Origin: Tenacibaculum discolor
GTDB lineage: Bacteria > Bacteroidota > Bacteroidia > Flavobacteriales > Flavobacteriaceae
Reading direction: 5' to 3'
Assembly (NCBI RefSeq): GCF_003664185.1
Contig: NZ_RCCS01000008.1
Coordinates: 1 to 64,000, forward strand
Length of the DNA: 64,000 bases
The notes under the pieces are model-generated. The model did not search any database. It had not been told where the DNA came from and saw nothing but the letters and a program-made list of their open reading frames with translations. Shown in pieces: positions 1-9,048 of this stretch (position 1 is its first letter; every line of letters starts with the position of its first letter). Made by a program: the position numbers and the translations under genes.

Positions 1-13
1 CCGTTTGCGGGTG

Positions 14-43
14 CAAATATAGATACCTTTTTCCATTCAACAA
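14..43 (-). promoter_or_regulatory. Flavobacterial promoter for a gene left of the window
   Basis: On the minus strand there is a TTG (41-43), a 19-base spacer, then TATATTTG (14-21). This matches the Bacteroidota consensus TTG-N19-TAnnTTTG. Transcription would run off the left edge, so the gene it serves is not visible. Confidence 0.6.
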
Positions 44-245
44 GCACTTTTCCAACCTTTTTTTTAAACTATTTTTTAATACGCTATACACTAATCAGTT
101 ACATACAAAAGTTTTTTATACCATACACATCTCCTTCCTTTTCCCCTTATATTTATAACCATTGTACTACTTCTAGCATGGAGAAAATTTCCCTCTTATA
201 CTACTTTATCATCAAACTTAAAGAGGTCTCTAAATTCTAATTCAT
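44..245. other. Intergenic region with no gene seen
   Basis: AT-rich stretch between the left-edge promoter and the 3' end of the DUF4294 gene. I see no convincing reading frame, tRNA or strong hairpin in it. Confidence 0.5.
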
Positions 246-971
246 TTACTTTTTCTTATGTTTTCGCTTCTTTCGCATCTTTGCAAACATCTCTTTATAC
301 TCGGATACGTCAACATATCCTCTACTTTTTGATACAATTACTAAATAGTTCTTACGTAGTTTTGGTTCTTGATACTCTAACTTTTCATCTATATAAGCAC
401 GCTGTAATATATCTTCTACTAAATAATCTTCATTCTCCGTTTCTGGTTTGTACTCTGACTTTAATGATAACTTAAATAAATTTGCTGTGGTATTATACCA
501 AAAGGCTTTCCAACCACTTCTTAATTCTTTTACATTATCAAAAGCTGTTTTTCCTGTTTGACGGTGGATTAACTTTAAAAGAATTCTTCCTTCAGTTCTT
601 GTTAATTTCTTTAAAGGTGCTGTTAACTCTTCTTCTAAATACTTCTGAATTCTTTTTATGTATTTTCTTTTTTTACTTTTTGATTTAACTCTAGCTAGAC
701 GAGAGTTTACACTATCTACTCTTTTTGCCGCTAAAATTGCGTAGGGATATGCTTTAAATACTTTTTTACGAAGCCAATAATAATATAAAATATCTTTTTT
801 TTCTTTAAACTTATGTTTTGGAAGTACTGTTACTTCATTTAGCTCTATCATTAAACTATCTCCTTCCCTTATCAAGATATATTCGTCATTAAAGTTTGGT
901 AATGTATCTCTAATTTGCGCACTTAAAGCTGTTACGAATAATAATAAGTATATGTAAAGTAATTTTTTCAT
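246..971 (-). CDS. DUF4294 family secreted protein
   Basis: 241-residue protein of the DUF4294 family, found in Flavobacteriia and of unknown role. It begins with a short Sec signal peptide (MKKLLYIYLLLF, ending near AQ), followed by a charged, helix-rich mature part with many Lys/Arg and a very basic tail (KKRKHKKK). I chose the ATG at 971: the frame runs up to a TTG at 989, but starting at the ATG puts the signal peptide at the N-terminus. The gene stands alone behind a terminator that separates it from the alpha-oxoamine synthase. An exported, possibly periplasmic protein is inferred from the leader only. Confidence 0.8.
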   Translation of the reverse strand: MKKLLYIYLLLFVTALSAQIRDTLPNFNDEYILIREGDSLMIELNEVTVLPKHKFKEKKDILYYYWLRKKVFKAYPYAILAAKRVDSVNSRLARVKSKSKKRKYIKRIQKYLEEELTAPLKKLTRTEGRILLKLIHRQTGKTAFDNVKELRSGWKAFWYNTTANLFKLSLKSEYKPETENEDYLVEDILQRAYIDEKLEYQEPKLRKNYLVIVSKSRGYVDVSEYKEMFAKMRKKRKHKKK

Positions 972-1025
972 TTGATTTTTGATAAGCAAAAGGATTTCAA
1001 ATGTATCATTTCTCTTTTAAAACAA

Positions 1026-1056
1026 AAAAACTCATGAAGTATTTCATGAGTTTTTA
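1026..1056 (-). terminator. Rho-independent terminator after the alpha-oxoamine synthase
   Basis: Stem ctcatgaa (1031-1038) pairs with ttcatgag (1043-1050), flanked by A and T runs. It lies 23 bases past the stop codon of the upstream minus-strand gene. The T run on the minus strand comes from 1024-1030. Confidence 0.75.
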
Positions 1057-1078
1057 TTTATTTTTTTGTATTTTCTTA

Positions 1079-2332
1079 TTATTCTGCCATAATTGAAGCT
1101 GCTACTTGCTTATAAGTTCCGTTCTCTAATTTTTCGCGGATTGCAGAAAATGCTTCAATTGTTTCATTTACGTCTTCAATTGTATGACGTGCTGTTGGAA
1201 TTAATCTTAGTATTATTAATCCTTTAGGTATTACTGGGTATACTACAATTGAACAGAATACTCCATGATTTTCTCTTAAATCATTCACCATTGCCATGGC
1301 TTCTGGAATTTCTCCTTTTAAGTATACTGGTGTTATACACGTTTGTGTTGTTCCTAAATCAAAACCTGCTTCTCGTAAACCTGATTGTAATGCATTGGTT
1401 ATTTTCCAAAGATTTTCTTTAAGTTCTGGCATAGTACGAATCATATCCAAACGTTTTAAAGCACCTTTTACCATTGGCATTGGTAAAGATTTTGCAAACA
1501 TTTGAGATCGCATATTATATTGTAAGTATTGAACTACATCTTTATCTCCTGCAAAGAATGCTCCAATTCCTGCCATAGATTTTGCGAACGTCGCAAAGTA
1601 TACATCTATTCCGTCTTGTACTCCTTGTTCAAATCCTGTTCCTCTTCCTCCTTCTCCTAAAGTTCCAAACCCGTGTGCATCATCTACTAATAAACGGAAG
1701 TTATATTTTTCTTTTAAGGCTACTATTTCTGCTAAACGTCCTTGTTCACCTCGCATACCGAATACCCCTTCAGAAACTAACAAAATTCCACCTCCTGTTT
1801 TTTCTGCCATTTTGGTGGCACGCTTCAAGTTTTTCTCACAACTTTCTATATCATTGTGACGATAAACAAAACGTTTTCCTGCATGTAAACGAACTCCATC
1901 TATAATACATGCATGTGTATCCATGTCATATACTATGATATCGTCTTTTCCTACTAAAGCATCAATTGCTGACACCATTCCTTGGTATCCGAAGTTTACT
2001 AAATAAGCTGCTTCTTTCCCAACAAATTCGGCACATTCTTGCTCTAATTGTTCATGGTATTTTGTGTGACCTGACATCATACGAGCTCCCATAGGGTACG
2101 CCATACCATCTGTAGCAGCAGATTCTCCATCTACTTTTAAAACTTCTGGATGATTTGCTAATCCTAAGTAGTCATTAATACTCCAAGTTATTACTTTTTT
2201 TCCATTGAAAGACATACGGTTAGAAATTGGTCCTTCTAATTTAGGAAACACATAATACCCTTCTGCTTTATCTGCCCATTTTCCTAAAGGTCCTTTATCT
2301 CCTTTAATTCTTTCAAATAAATCTTTAACCAT
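1079..2332 (-). CDS. Alpha-oxoamine synthase (serine palmitoyltransferase/KBL-like, PLP)
   Basis: 417-residue fold-type I PLP enzyme of the alpha-oxoamine synthase family, which condenses an amino acid with an acyl thioester and loses CO2. The PLP lysine is in TFAKS (K251), the PLP-contacting DDAHG is at 217-221, and the ring-stacking His is H140 in DTHACIIDG. The length fits serine palmitoyltransferase and 2-amino-3-ketobutyrate CoA ligase. In Bacteroidota, members of this family make 3-ketosphinganine or, with cysteate, the sulfonolipid base capnine. The sequence alone does not settle the substrate, and there is no threonine dehydrogenase neighbour to favour KBL. It is monocistronic, with its own promoter and terminator. 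Confidence 0.85.
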   Translation of the reverse strand: MVKDLFERIKGDKGPLGKWADKAEGYYVFPKLEGPISNRMSFNGKKVITWSINDYLGLANHPEVLKVDGESAATDGMAYPMGARMMSGHTKYHEQLEQECAEFVGKEAAYLVNFGYQGMVSAIDALVGKDDIIVYDMDTHACIIDGVRLHAGKRFVYRHNDIESCEKNLKRATKMAEKTGGGILLVSEGVFGMRGEQGRLAEIVALKEKYNFRLLVDDAHGFGTLGEGGRGTGFEQGVQDGIDVYFATFAKSMAGIGAFFAGDKDVVQYLQYNMRSQMFAKSLPMPMVKGALKRLDMIRTMPELKENLWKITNALQSGLREAGFDLGTTQTCITPVYLKGEIPEAMAMVNDLRENHGVFCSIVVYPVIPKGLIILRLIPTARHTIEDVNETIEAFSAIREKLENGTYKQVAASIMAE

Positions 2333-2357
2333 TGTTATTTTTGATTTTTATAGGATG

Positions 2358-2387
2358 CGAAAGTAGTGCTTTTTAACAGATTTTCAA
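2358..2387 (-). promoter_or_regulatory. Promoter of the alpha-oxoamine synthase gene
   Basis: On the minus strand, TTG (2385-2387), a 19-base spacer and TACTTTCG (2358-2365) fit the flavobacterial consensus. This leaves a leader of about 20 bases before the ATG at 2332. Confidence 0.6.
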
Positions 2388-2460
2388 AAATTACCTACTG
2401 TTTCATTTTCAATAAATAATAAAAACACTACTTTATTAAACCTATAAAGTTCTTCAGTTT

Positions 2461-4677
2461 TTAGGATAAAATGTTTGATTTTAGCTCTTCTATAAATGGT
2501 TGTTTATATAATCTTTTTCCTAATGCTTTATGAATTGCATTTGCTACTGCTCCTCCTGCAGGTGGTAAACCTGGTTCTCCTAAGCCTGTTGGTGCTATTT
2601 CATTTTCTACAAAATGTACTTCAACCTTAGGGGTTTCATTTATTTTTATTAATCGATAGTTATCAAAATTTCTACTTGATGGTTTTCCTTCATTAAAAGT
2701 TAAATTACCATACATAGCATGTCCAATACCATCAATTACTCCTCCTACTACTTGATTTTTAGCTCCTGTTGGATTTACAACGATACCACAATCGACTGCT
2801 GCAACTACTTTTGTTACCACTGGTACCCCATCCTTTAACTCTACTTCAGCTACTTCTGCTACATGGGTATTATGACTGTAATAAGCTGAAAAACCTTGAT
2901 AAACTCCTTCTTTAGCTTTACCCCAGTTTCCTTTTTCTGCAGCCAATCTAATTGCATCTTGCATTCTTTTTCCTGAGTACTGAATTTTTTCGTCTTTCGT
3001 TTCCTTTACATTTTCTAGTAAATCTAAACGCAATTGTACTGGATCAACCTCTAGTTCTTGTGCTAATTCATCAAAAAAGCATTGTTCTGCATATCCTAAA
3101 AAGTTGGTATATGGTGCTCTCCAAGCTCCTGTGCTGATATTACTTTTATAATTTCCTGTTGATACTTTATAGTTTGGAATACATCCAGCTGGAAAGAAAT
3201 GTGGAATTAATCCATACATATTATCATTAATTGCTGCTTCTTTTAAATGATATCCTGTTACTTTTCCATCTTTAATTGATGCCGCTATTTTATATTTAAT
3301 AGCCGGTCGGTAAATACCTGCTATTATATCTTCTTCTCTTGTTGAAACCATTTTTACTGGTTTCTTAATTTTATCAGATATTTCAAGTGTTTCATATACA
3401 AAGTCTCCATACAGTCTTCTCCCAAAACCACCTCCCATTCTTGTCATTTCTACATGTACCTGCTCTAAATTACGCCCTAGCATTTCTGATGCTACTTGAG
3501 CTGCATACTCTGGGGTTTGCACAGGACCTACTAAATGAACCTTATCTGGTGTTACATTTGCATAGAAATTCATTGGCTCCATACAGTTGTGAGGTAAAAA
3601 AGGCGAATGATAGGTGCGTTCTATGACTTTATCCGCTTCTGAAAATGCTTTTTTTACATCTCCATCTTCTCTTCTTACATCAAGCTTATCTTCATTTAAT
3701 AAGCTTAATAGTTTTTCATCATGAAGCTTTGTATCTTCAAGTTTAGAGTCAGCTTTCCATGTAGCCTTGATAGCTTTTGCTCCTTTTATAGCAGCCCAAG
3801 TATTTTTAGCTATTACTACTACTTTATCTGATTTTGGTAATTTGAAAGTCCAGTTATTTTTACCTGACTCAATAAAGTTTCTTGCTTTTTCTCCTATTGT
3901 AACAACATCTATTACTCCTGATATATTTTTGGCTTCCGATGCATCAAAAGATTCTAAAGCATCACCAAAGGCTGGTGGTCTTACTACAGCTGCATAAACC
4001 ATTCCTTCCTCTTTATAATCTAATCCAAATAAAGGTTTTCCTGTTACTATTTTTTCTACATCAACATTTATAGCATCTTTACCTATGATAGAAAATTCTG
4101 AAGGTTTCTTTAATGTTACATTTTCTGGAACTTCTAATATTGCTGCTTCTTTAACCACTTCTCCATAGCCTAATTTATCGCCATTTGCATTGGTAATTAC
4201 ACCTTTTGATGCAGAACAAGTAGCGGCATCAACACCCCATTTTACTGCTGCTGCATTTATTAACATTTGTTTAGTTGTAGCCCCTGTTTGTCTTAATGCT
4301 GTCCAACCCAAACGAATAGATTGACTTCCTCCAGCTAATTGACGGGTATAATTTTTTGTATCTAACGGAGCTTGGACTACATGTACTTTGTCCCATTCAA
4401 CATCTAATTCTTCAGCAATAATCATTGGCATTGAAGTTTTCACTCCTTGTCCAATTTCTGGATTAGGAGAGTAAATAGTTACATATCCTTCATCAGATAT
4501 TTTTATGAATGCGTTAAAATCATTGAAATTTAGATTTTCAACATCTACAGATGGTTTTACATTAGGTTTACAAGCAGTAAATAGATTAAATCCAATCATA
4601 ATGCCACCACTAGCTAATGCAGAAGTTCTTAAAAAGTTTCTTCTGCTAAACGTGAAGTTTTTTTCTTGTGTACTCAT
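2461..4677 (-). CDS. Molybdopterin-binding subunit, xanthine dehydrogenase/IorB-like
   Basis: 738-residue large subunit of a molybdenum hydroxylase, resembling isoquinoline 1-oxidoreductase beta subunits. The N-terminus carries a twin-arginine leader (SRRNFLR at 11-17) followed by a hydrophobic stretch ending in FTAC, so C36 could also be a lipobox cysteine: a Tat-exported, possibly lipid-anchored enzyme. Cofactor-binding signatures include GGGFGRR in the middle and GEPGLPPAGGA near the C-terminus, where the family has its catalytic Glu. The gene lies 12 bases downstream of its 2Fe-2S partner subunit. No FAD subunit or cofactor-insertion chaperone is nearby, as in the IorAB type, which passes electrons onward without FAD. 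The substrate is unknown, probably a heterocycle or aldehyde. Confidence 0.88.
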   Translation of the reverse strand: MSTQEKNFTFSRRNFLRTSALASGGIMIGFNLFTACKPNVKPSVDVENLNFNDFNAFIKISDEGYVTIYSPNPEIGQGVKTSMPMIIAEELDVEWDKVHVVQAPLDTKNYTRQLAGGSQSIRLGWTALRQTGATTKQMLINAAAVKWGVDAATCSASKGVITNANGDKLGYGEVVKEAAILEVPENVTLKKPSEFSIIGKDAINVDVEKIVTGKPLFGLDYKEEGMVYAAVVRPPAFGDALESFDASEAKNISGVIDVVTIGEKARNFIESGKNNWTFKLPKSDKVVVIAKNTWAAIKGAKAIKATWKADSKLEDTKLHDEKLLSLLNEDKLDVRREDGDVKKAFSEADKVIERTYHSPFLPHNCMEPMNFYANVTPDKVHLVGPVQTPEYAAQVASEMLGRNLEQVHVEMTRMGGGFGRRLYGDFVYETLEISDKIKKPVKMVSTREEDIIAGIYRPAIKYKIAASIKDGKVTGYHLKEAAINDNMYGLIPHFFPAGCIPNYKVSTGNYKSNISTGAWRAPYTNFLGYAEQCFFDELAQELEVDPVQLRLDLLENVKETKDEKIQYSGKRMQDAIRLAAEKGNWGKAKEGVYQGFSAYYSHNTHVAEVAEVELKDGVPVVTKVVAAVDCGIVVNPTGAKNQVVGGVIDGIGHAMYGNLTFNEGKPSSRNFDNYRLIKINETPKVEVHFVENEIAPTGLGEPGLPPAGGAVANAIHKALGKRLYKQPFIEELKSNILS

Positions 4678-4689
4678 GATTGAAAGTTT

Positions 4690-5151
4690 TTAAGACATTT
4701 TATCTGCAGCCAATGCAACTGCCTTTTCTATTCTATTGTATGCAGCACAACGACAAATATTACCTTGCATTGCTTCTCTTATCTCTTCTTTTGAAGGATT
4801 TGGATTTTCTTTTAAGAAGGAAGCAGCTGTCATAATTTGACCTGCTTGACAATATCCACACTGTGGAACGTCTACTTCTTTCCAAGCTTTTTGTAGTGGA
4901 TGATCTCCTTCGGTTGATAACCCTTCAATGGTTGTTATTTCTTCACCATCCAACATAGAAACTTGTAATTGACAACTTCTCATTGCTGTTCCATCTACAT
5001 GAACAGTACAGGCTCCGCATTGTGCTATTCCACAACCGAATTTAGTTCCTACCATATTGAGTTCATCTCGTAAAACCCACAACAATGGTGTATCAGCATC
5101 TGCCTTAAAGGACACCGACTTTCCGTTAATTTTTAATGTATAATTTGGCAT
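4690..5151 (-). CDS. 2Fe-2S binding subunit of molybdenum hydroxylase (IorA-like)
   Basis: 153-residue small subunit with two 2Fe-2S clusters. The plant-ferredoxin-type N-terminal half has CGIAQCGACTVH, with a further cysteine in RSCQ. The C-terminal four-helix half has CGYCQAGQ and GNICRCAAY. No signal peptide is present, so it is presumably carried through the Tat channel by the twin-arginine leader of the partner encoded directly downstream. It transfers electrons from the Mo centre. The length and the Cys set match CoxS/IorA family members. Confidence 0.92.
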   Translation of the reverse strand: MPNYTLKINGKSVSFKADADTPLLWVLRDELNMVGTKFGCGIAQCGACTVHVDGTAMRSCQLQVSMLDGEEITTIEGLSTEGDHPLQKAWKEVDVPQCGYCQAGQIMTAASFLKENPNPSKEEIREAMQGNICRCAAYNRIEKAVALAADKMS

Positions 5152-5236
5152 TTTGGCTAATTTTTGTTTGTCTCGTGTAAGTTACAAAAAATATAAATGC
5201 CTGTTTGTTAATGAGGTTCTTTTAAGATAATTTTAA

Positions 5237-5267
5237 ATAAAAAGAGAGGCTCTAGCCTCTCTTTTTA
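5237..5267 (-). terminator. Terminator after purC
   Basis: The stem agagaggct/agcctctct (5243-5262), with A-rich and T-rich flanks, sits right at the purC stop codon and ahead of the molybdenum hydroxylase operon. It could work in both directions. Confidence 0.75.
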
Positions 5268-6218
5268 TTATTTATTTTCTAAAAACGTACTTACATTTTT
5301 CTCTATTCTCTCGAGTACGTTTTCGGTATTTGCCTTTATAAAATTCTCTCCTGTTATTTGCTCGTATAGCTCAATATATCTATTTGAGATTTCAATAACT
5401 TTTTCATCAGACATTTCAGGAATTTCTTGACCTTCTTTTCCTTGAAAACCATTTTCAATTAACCATTGACGTACAAATTCTTTTGATAATTGTTTTTGCT
5501 TTTCTCCTTTTTCTTGACGTTCTGCATATCCGTCAGCATAAAAATAACGAGATGAATCTGGTGTATGGATTTCATCAATCAATACAATTTTACCGTCTTT
5601 AGTTTTTCCGAATTCATATTTAGTATCTACTAAAATCAACCCTCTTTTAGCTGCTAACTCGGTTCCTCTTTTAAACAGTTTTCTAGTATAGTCTTCTAAG
5701 ACTAAATAATCTTCTTCTGATACAATTCCTTTAGCTAAAATGTCTTCACGAGAAATGTCTTCATCATGCTCTCCATTATCTGCTTTGGTAGATGGTGTAA
5801 TAATTGGCTCTGGGAACTTATCATTTTCTTTCATTCCTTCTGGCATTGCTACCCCACAAAGTGTTCTTTTTCCTGCTGCATATTCACGAGCTGCATGCCC
5901 CGATAAATATCCACGGATAACCATTTCTACTTTAAAAGGTTCACATAAATGACCTACTGCTACGTTTTCATCTGGATTTGCTAATAACCAATTCGGAACA
6001 ATATCAACTGTATCGTTCATCATTTTTGTAGCAATTTGGTTTAAAATTTGTCCTTTAAAAGGTATTTGACGCGGTAAAATTACATCGAAAGCGGAAAGTC
6101 TATCAGAAGCAATCATTACCAACAACTCATCATTGATATTATAAACTTCTCTTACTTTTCCTTTATAAACTTCTTTTTGTCCTTGAAACTGGAAGTTTGT
6201 TTCGTTAATTGTATTCAT
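5268..6218 (-). CDS. purC: Phosphoribosylaminoimidazole-succinocarboxamide synthase
   Basis: 316-residue SAICAR synthetase, which joins CAIR and aspartate with ATP in purine synthesis. Family signatures are visible: GKVREVYNI near the N-terminus, [13 protein letters not shown], the central [11 protein letters not shown], and LVDTKYEFG followed by [12 protein letters not shown] near two thirds. The length is that of the longer (about 310) bacterial/yeast form. I start at the ATG at 6218; the frame extends 14 codons further, but a promoter overlaps that stretch. It is flanked by its own promoter and terminator, so it is probably a single-gene unit. Confidence 0.95.
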   Translation of the reverse strand: MNTINETNFQFQGQKEVYKGKVREVYNINDELLVMIASDRLSAFDVILPRQIPFKGQILNQIATKMMNDTVDIVPNWLLANPDENVAVGHLCEPFKVEMVIRGYLSGHAAREYAAGKRTLCGVAMPEGMKENDKFPEPIITPSTKADNGEHDEDISREDILAKGIVSEEDYLVLEDYTRKLFKRGTELAAKRGLILVDTKYEFGKTKDGKIVLIDEIHTPDSSRYFYADGYAERQEKGEKQKQLSKEFVRQWLIENGFQGKEGQEIPEMSDEKVIEISNRYIELYEQITGENFIKANTENVLERIEKNVSTFLENK

Positions 6219-6242
6219 TGTATGTTGTTGTGTTGTTGCCCG

Positions 6243-6273
6243 CAAATGTAAACTAATCACTAAATACTGACAA
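6243..6273 (-). promoter_or_regulatory. Promoter of purC
   Basis: On the minus strand, TTG (6271-6273), 20 bases, then TACATTTG (6243-6250). The site sits between the phoH stop and the purC ATG, and supports 6218 as the purC start. Confidence 0.6.
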
Positions 6274-6280
6274 CTAAAAA

Positions 6281-7234
6281 CTACTCCGTTTCTATACTTT
6301 TATAAGCTGAAATAATTCTTTTAACTAATCGATGACGGATTACATCTTTATCGTCTAAATACACTTGTGCAATTCCTTCAATATCCTTCAAAGCCAATAA
6401 CGATTCTTTCAAGCCTGATACTTGTCTTCTTGGTAAATCTATCTGACCTGGATCTCCTGTAATGATAAATTTTGCGTGCATTCCCATACGCGTTAAAAAC
6501 ATTTTCATTTGGTTATGGGTTGTGTTTTGCGCTTCATCTAAAATTACAAAAGCGTTGTCTAAGGTACGACCACGCATAAAAGCTAGTGGTGCTATTTGTA
6601 TTACTCCTTTTTCTAGATGTGATTCTAATTTTTCATGAGGAATCATATCTCGAAGTGCATCGTATAAAGGTTGCATATATGGATCTAGTTTTTCCTTTAA
6701 ATCTCCTGGAAGAAACCCTAAATTTTCGCCTGATTCTACCGCAGGTCTTGTTAAAATAATTCGTCTTACCTCTTTTTCTTTTAATGCTTTTACAGCCAAG
6801 GCAACTGCCGTATATGTTTTACCTGTACCTGCAGGTCCTACTGCAAATAACATATCATTCTTTTGCATTAACTCAACCATTTTACGTTGGTTATCCGTTT
6901 GCGCTTTAATTAACCTACCACTAACACCATGAACTAATACATCTTTTGCTTTACCTGACTTTCGTATTTCTTCTTCCTTACCTGTTGATGTTAAAATACG
7001 CTCAATACTATTTTCATCTAGCTTATTATACCTATTAAAGTATTTGATAAGCATTTCTAATCGCTTTTCAAATTCATTTAATAATTCAGGTTCACCAAAA
7101 ATCTTAAGTTTATTTCCTCTAGCTACTATTTTTATTTTAGGAAAGAATGTTTTTAACTGAGTAATAGTGCTGTTTTGAGCTCCAAAAAAATCGTTTGGGT
7201 TGATTTCTGTTAATTCAATTACGCGTTCGTTCAA
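6281..7234 (-). CDS. PhoH family ATPase
   Basis: 317-residue PhoH-like P-loop protein. Walker A is GPAGTGKT (133-140) and Walker B is FVILDEAQN (DEAQ 233-236), followed by the family's [22 protein letters not shown] small KH-like N-terminal part precedes the ATPase. PhoH proteins are cytoplasmic RNA-associated ATPases with a poorly known role, often near ribosome-maturation genes. The start is a TTG: an in-frame stop occurs eight codons upstream and no ATG lies between, and the N-terminus ([11 protein letters not shown]) fits the family. It is divergent from the SAM hydrolase gene. Confidence 0.9.
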   Translation of the reverse strand: MNERVIELTEINPNDFFGAQNSTITQLKTFFPKIKIVARGNKLKIFGEPELLNEFEKRLEMLIKYFNRYNKLDENSIERILTSTGKEEEIRKSGKAKDVLVHGVSGRLIKAQTDNQRKMVELMQKNDMLFAVGPAGTGKTYTAVALAVKALKEKEVRRIILTRPAVESGENLGFLPGDLKEKLDPYMQPLYDALRDMIPHEKLESHLEKGVIQIAPLAFMRGRTLDNAFVILDEAQNTTHNQMKMFLTRMGMHAKFIITGDPGQIDLPRRQVSGLKESLLALKDIEGIAQVYLDDKDVIRHRLVKRIISAYKSIETE

Positions 7235-7353
7235 ATGATAAAAGTTTTAATATTATTCACACTAAAAATAATGATTATTTTTCTTGAATTACGTAGTTTT
7301 GTTTAAAATTTCAGCATAATTTTTCACAAATTAATTAACAAACACCTAAATTA

Positions 7354-8214
7354 ATGTCTCTTATTACATTAACTACTGATTTTGGAACGAAAGACCACTT
7401 TGTAGGTGCTGTAAAAGGGGCTATTTATTCTGAGTTGCCTGATGCAAAGATTGTTGATATTACGCATGAAATTTCTCCTTTCAACATTACTGAAACTGCT
7501 TATATTTTAAAGAATGCTTATAAAAGTTTTCCTGATAAAACGATTCATGTAATTGGTGTAGACTCAGAATTAAGTGTGGACAATAAGCATATTGCTTTAG
7601 AGTTGGACAATCATTATTTTATTTGTCCTGACAATGGATTAATTTCTATGATTGCTTCTGAAATTAATCCAACTAAAATTGTTGAAATTAATATTCACGA
7701 TCGTATTGAAAGTAGTTTTCCTGTACTGGATGTTTTTGTGCAAGTAGCTTCTCATATTGCTCGTGGTGGTAGCTTAAATGTTATTGGTAGAGAGATTGAG
7801 ACTTATAAAAAGATTGTTGAGATTAAACCTAAAGTAAACGAACAACAAACTATTATCTCAGGAGGTGTTATTTACATTGATAATTACGGAAATGTAATTA
7901 CAAACATTAGTAAAAAACAATTTAATACTATTGGAAAAGGTCGTGATTACAAAGTAACAGCAAGACGCTATACCTTTTCTAAAATTTACAGCCGATATAA
8001 TGAAATTGTTGATTTTTCGGTTACTGACAAAAGACAATACGATGGTGAAAAGTTAGCTATTTTTAATTCTGCTGGTTTTTTAGAAATTGCTATTTACCGA
8101 AGTAATTTAGAAACGGTTGGTGGAGCTTCTACCCTACTAGGTTTAGAATACCGTGATACCATTACCATTGAATTTGAAAACCCTATTAAACCAGAATTTA
8201 CACCTATAAATTAA
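7354..8214 (+). CDS. SAM hydroxide adenosyltransferase (DUF62)
   Basis: 286-residue enzyme of the fluorinase/chlorinase-like DUF62 family. Characterised members of the non-halogenating branch hydrolyse S-adenosylmethionine to adenosine and methionine. Seen here are the N-terminal TTDFGTKDHFVGAVKG substrate loop, VVDITHEISPF, VGVDSE, and the C-terminal IDNYGNVITNI that opens the beta-barrel domain. I do not see the long halogenase insertion, so hydroxide adenosyltransferase is preferred over halogenase. It opens a plus-strand run leading to gldF-gldG, with a 4-base gap to the next gene. Confidence 0.88.
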   Translation: MSLITLTTDFGTKDHFVGAVKGAIYSELPDAKIVDITHEISPFNITETAYILKNAYKSFPDKTIHVIGVDSELSVDNKHIALELDNHYFICPDNGLISMIASEINPTKIVEINIHDRIESSFPVLDVFVQVASHIARGGSLNVIGREIETYKKIVEIKPKVNEQQTIISGGVIYIDNYGNVITNISKKQFNTIGKGRDYKVTARRYTFSKIYSRYNEIVDFSVTDKRQYDGEKLAIFNSAGFLEIAIYRSNLETVGGASTLLGLEYRDTITIEFENPIKPEFTPIN

Positions 8215-8218
8215 ATTT

Positions 8219-8515
8219 ATGTTTGTACGAATTGTAAAAATGAGCTTTCAGCCAGAAAAAATTGAAGAGTTTTTAAACAACTTTAATTCAAAAAAAGAGT
8301 TTATACGAAATTCACCTGGTTGTCGTTTATTAGAGTTATATAGAGACAAAACAAATCCGAATATATTTTTCACTTATAGCTATTGGGATACTGAGCAAGA
8401 TTTAGAAAACTACAGAAATTCTGAATTATTTAAAGGTGTTTGGTCACAAACCAAAGTTTTATTTAATGACAAGCCTCTTGCTTGGAGTGTTGATAAAGTT
8501 GAATCGTTAACTTAA
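8219..8515 (+). CDS. Antibiotic biosynthesis monooxygenase-fold protein (ABM)
   Basis: 98-residue ferredoxin-like alpha/beta barrel protein of the ABM superfamily, recognised by the opening VRIVKMSFQPEKIEEFL, the central SPGCRLLELYRDK, and FFTYSYWDTEQDLENYRNSELFKGVW. Small members act as cofactor-free quinol monooxygenases or stress proteins; which one this is cannot be told. It is 4 bases after the SAM hydrolase gene, and its stop overlaps the next ATG by one base, so it is translationally coupled. Confidence 0.85.
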   Translation: MFVRIVKMSFQPEKIEEFLNNFNSKKEFIRNSPGCRLLELYRDKTNPNIFFTYSYWDTEQDLENYRNSELFKGVWSQTKVLFNDKPLAWSVDKVESLT

Positions 8516-9042
8516 TGAGTTTATTCAGTCCTTTTCCTGTTTTATATACACCTCGGCTTGTACTAAGAAAACTTGTTGATAATGATAAAGAGGCTGTTTT
8601 TAAAATTCGATCGAATTCAGTAGTCAATAAATTTATTGATAGAAAGATTCCTAGTGATATTTCTGATGTGGAAGATTTTATAAAACTAATTGATGAATTA
8701 GTACTTAAAAACGAAGGTATTTACTGGATTATTGAAAACAACAACGAGGTTATAGGTTCTATTGGTTTACGTCATTTTAATGATAATTTGTCTTATGCTG
8801 AAATTGGCTATGAATTACATCCTGACGCTCACGGAAAAGGTTTTATGAGTGAAGCTTTAAAAGAAGTTATTCAATTTGGCTTTAGTTCACTTAACTTGAA
8901 TGAAATTGAAGCTTATACTCATAAACACAATAAAGGTTCTATAAATTTGTTAAAAAAGTTTAACTTTAAATTACGTCCCAATAAAAAAGATAACGACTTC
9001 GAGAATAATGTTATTTTTGGACTTCTTAAAAACGAACAATAG
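8515..9042 (+). CDS. GNAT N-acetyltransferase, RimJ/RimL type
   Basis: 175-residue acetyltransferase. It begins with TPRLVLRKL, typical of the RimJ/RimL ribosomal-protein N-acetyltransferase group. The acetyl-CoA pyrophosphate loop is HGKGFM in ELHPDAHGKGFMSEAL, and the conserved late segment NEIEAYTHKHNKGSINLLKKFNF follows. The true acceptor is not known, since many members acetylate small molecules. The ATG overlaps the stop of the preceding ABM gene, and gldF follows after 6 bases. Confidence 0.88.
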   Translation: MSLFSPFPVLYTPRLVLRKLVDNDKEAVFKIRSNSVVNKFIDRKIPSDISDVEDFIKLIDELVLKNEGIYWIIENNNEVIGSIGLRHFNDNLSYAEIGYELHPDAHGKGFMSEALKEVIQFGFSSLNLNEIEAYTHKHNKGSINLLKKFNFKLRPNKKDNDFENNVIFGLLKNEQ

Positions 9043-9048
9043 TATTTT

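Noticed and set aside
1582..1905. Long open frames on the plus strand inside the alpha-oxoamine synthase, and many similar frames antisense to acnB, parC, murA and others
   Set aside because: They are antisense shadows of well-supported genes, with no recognisable motifs or start context.
7354..8214. Fluorinase or chlorinase activity for the DUF62 enzyme
   Set aside because: I do not see the extra loop of halogenating members; the plain hydroxide adenosyltransferase reading is more likely.
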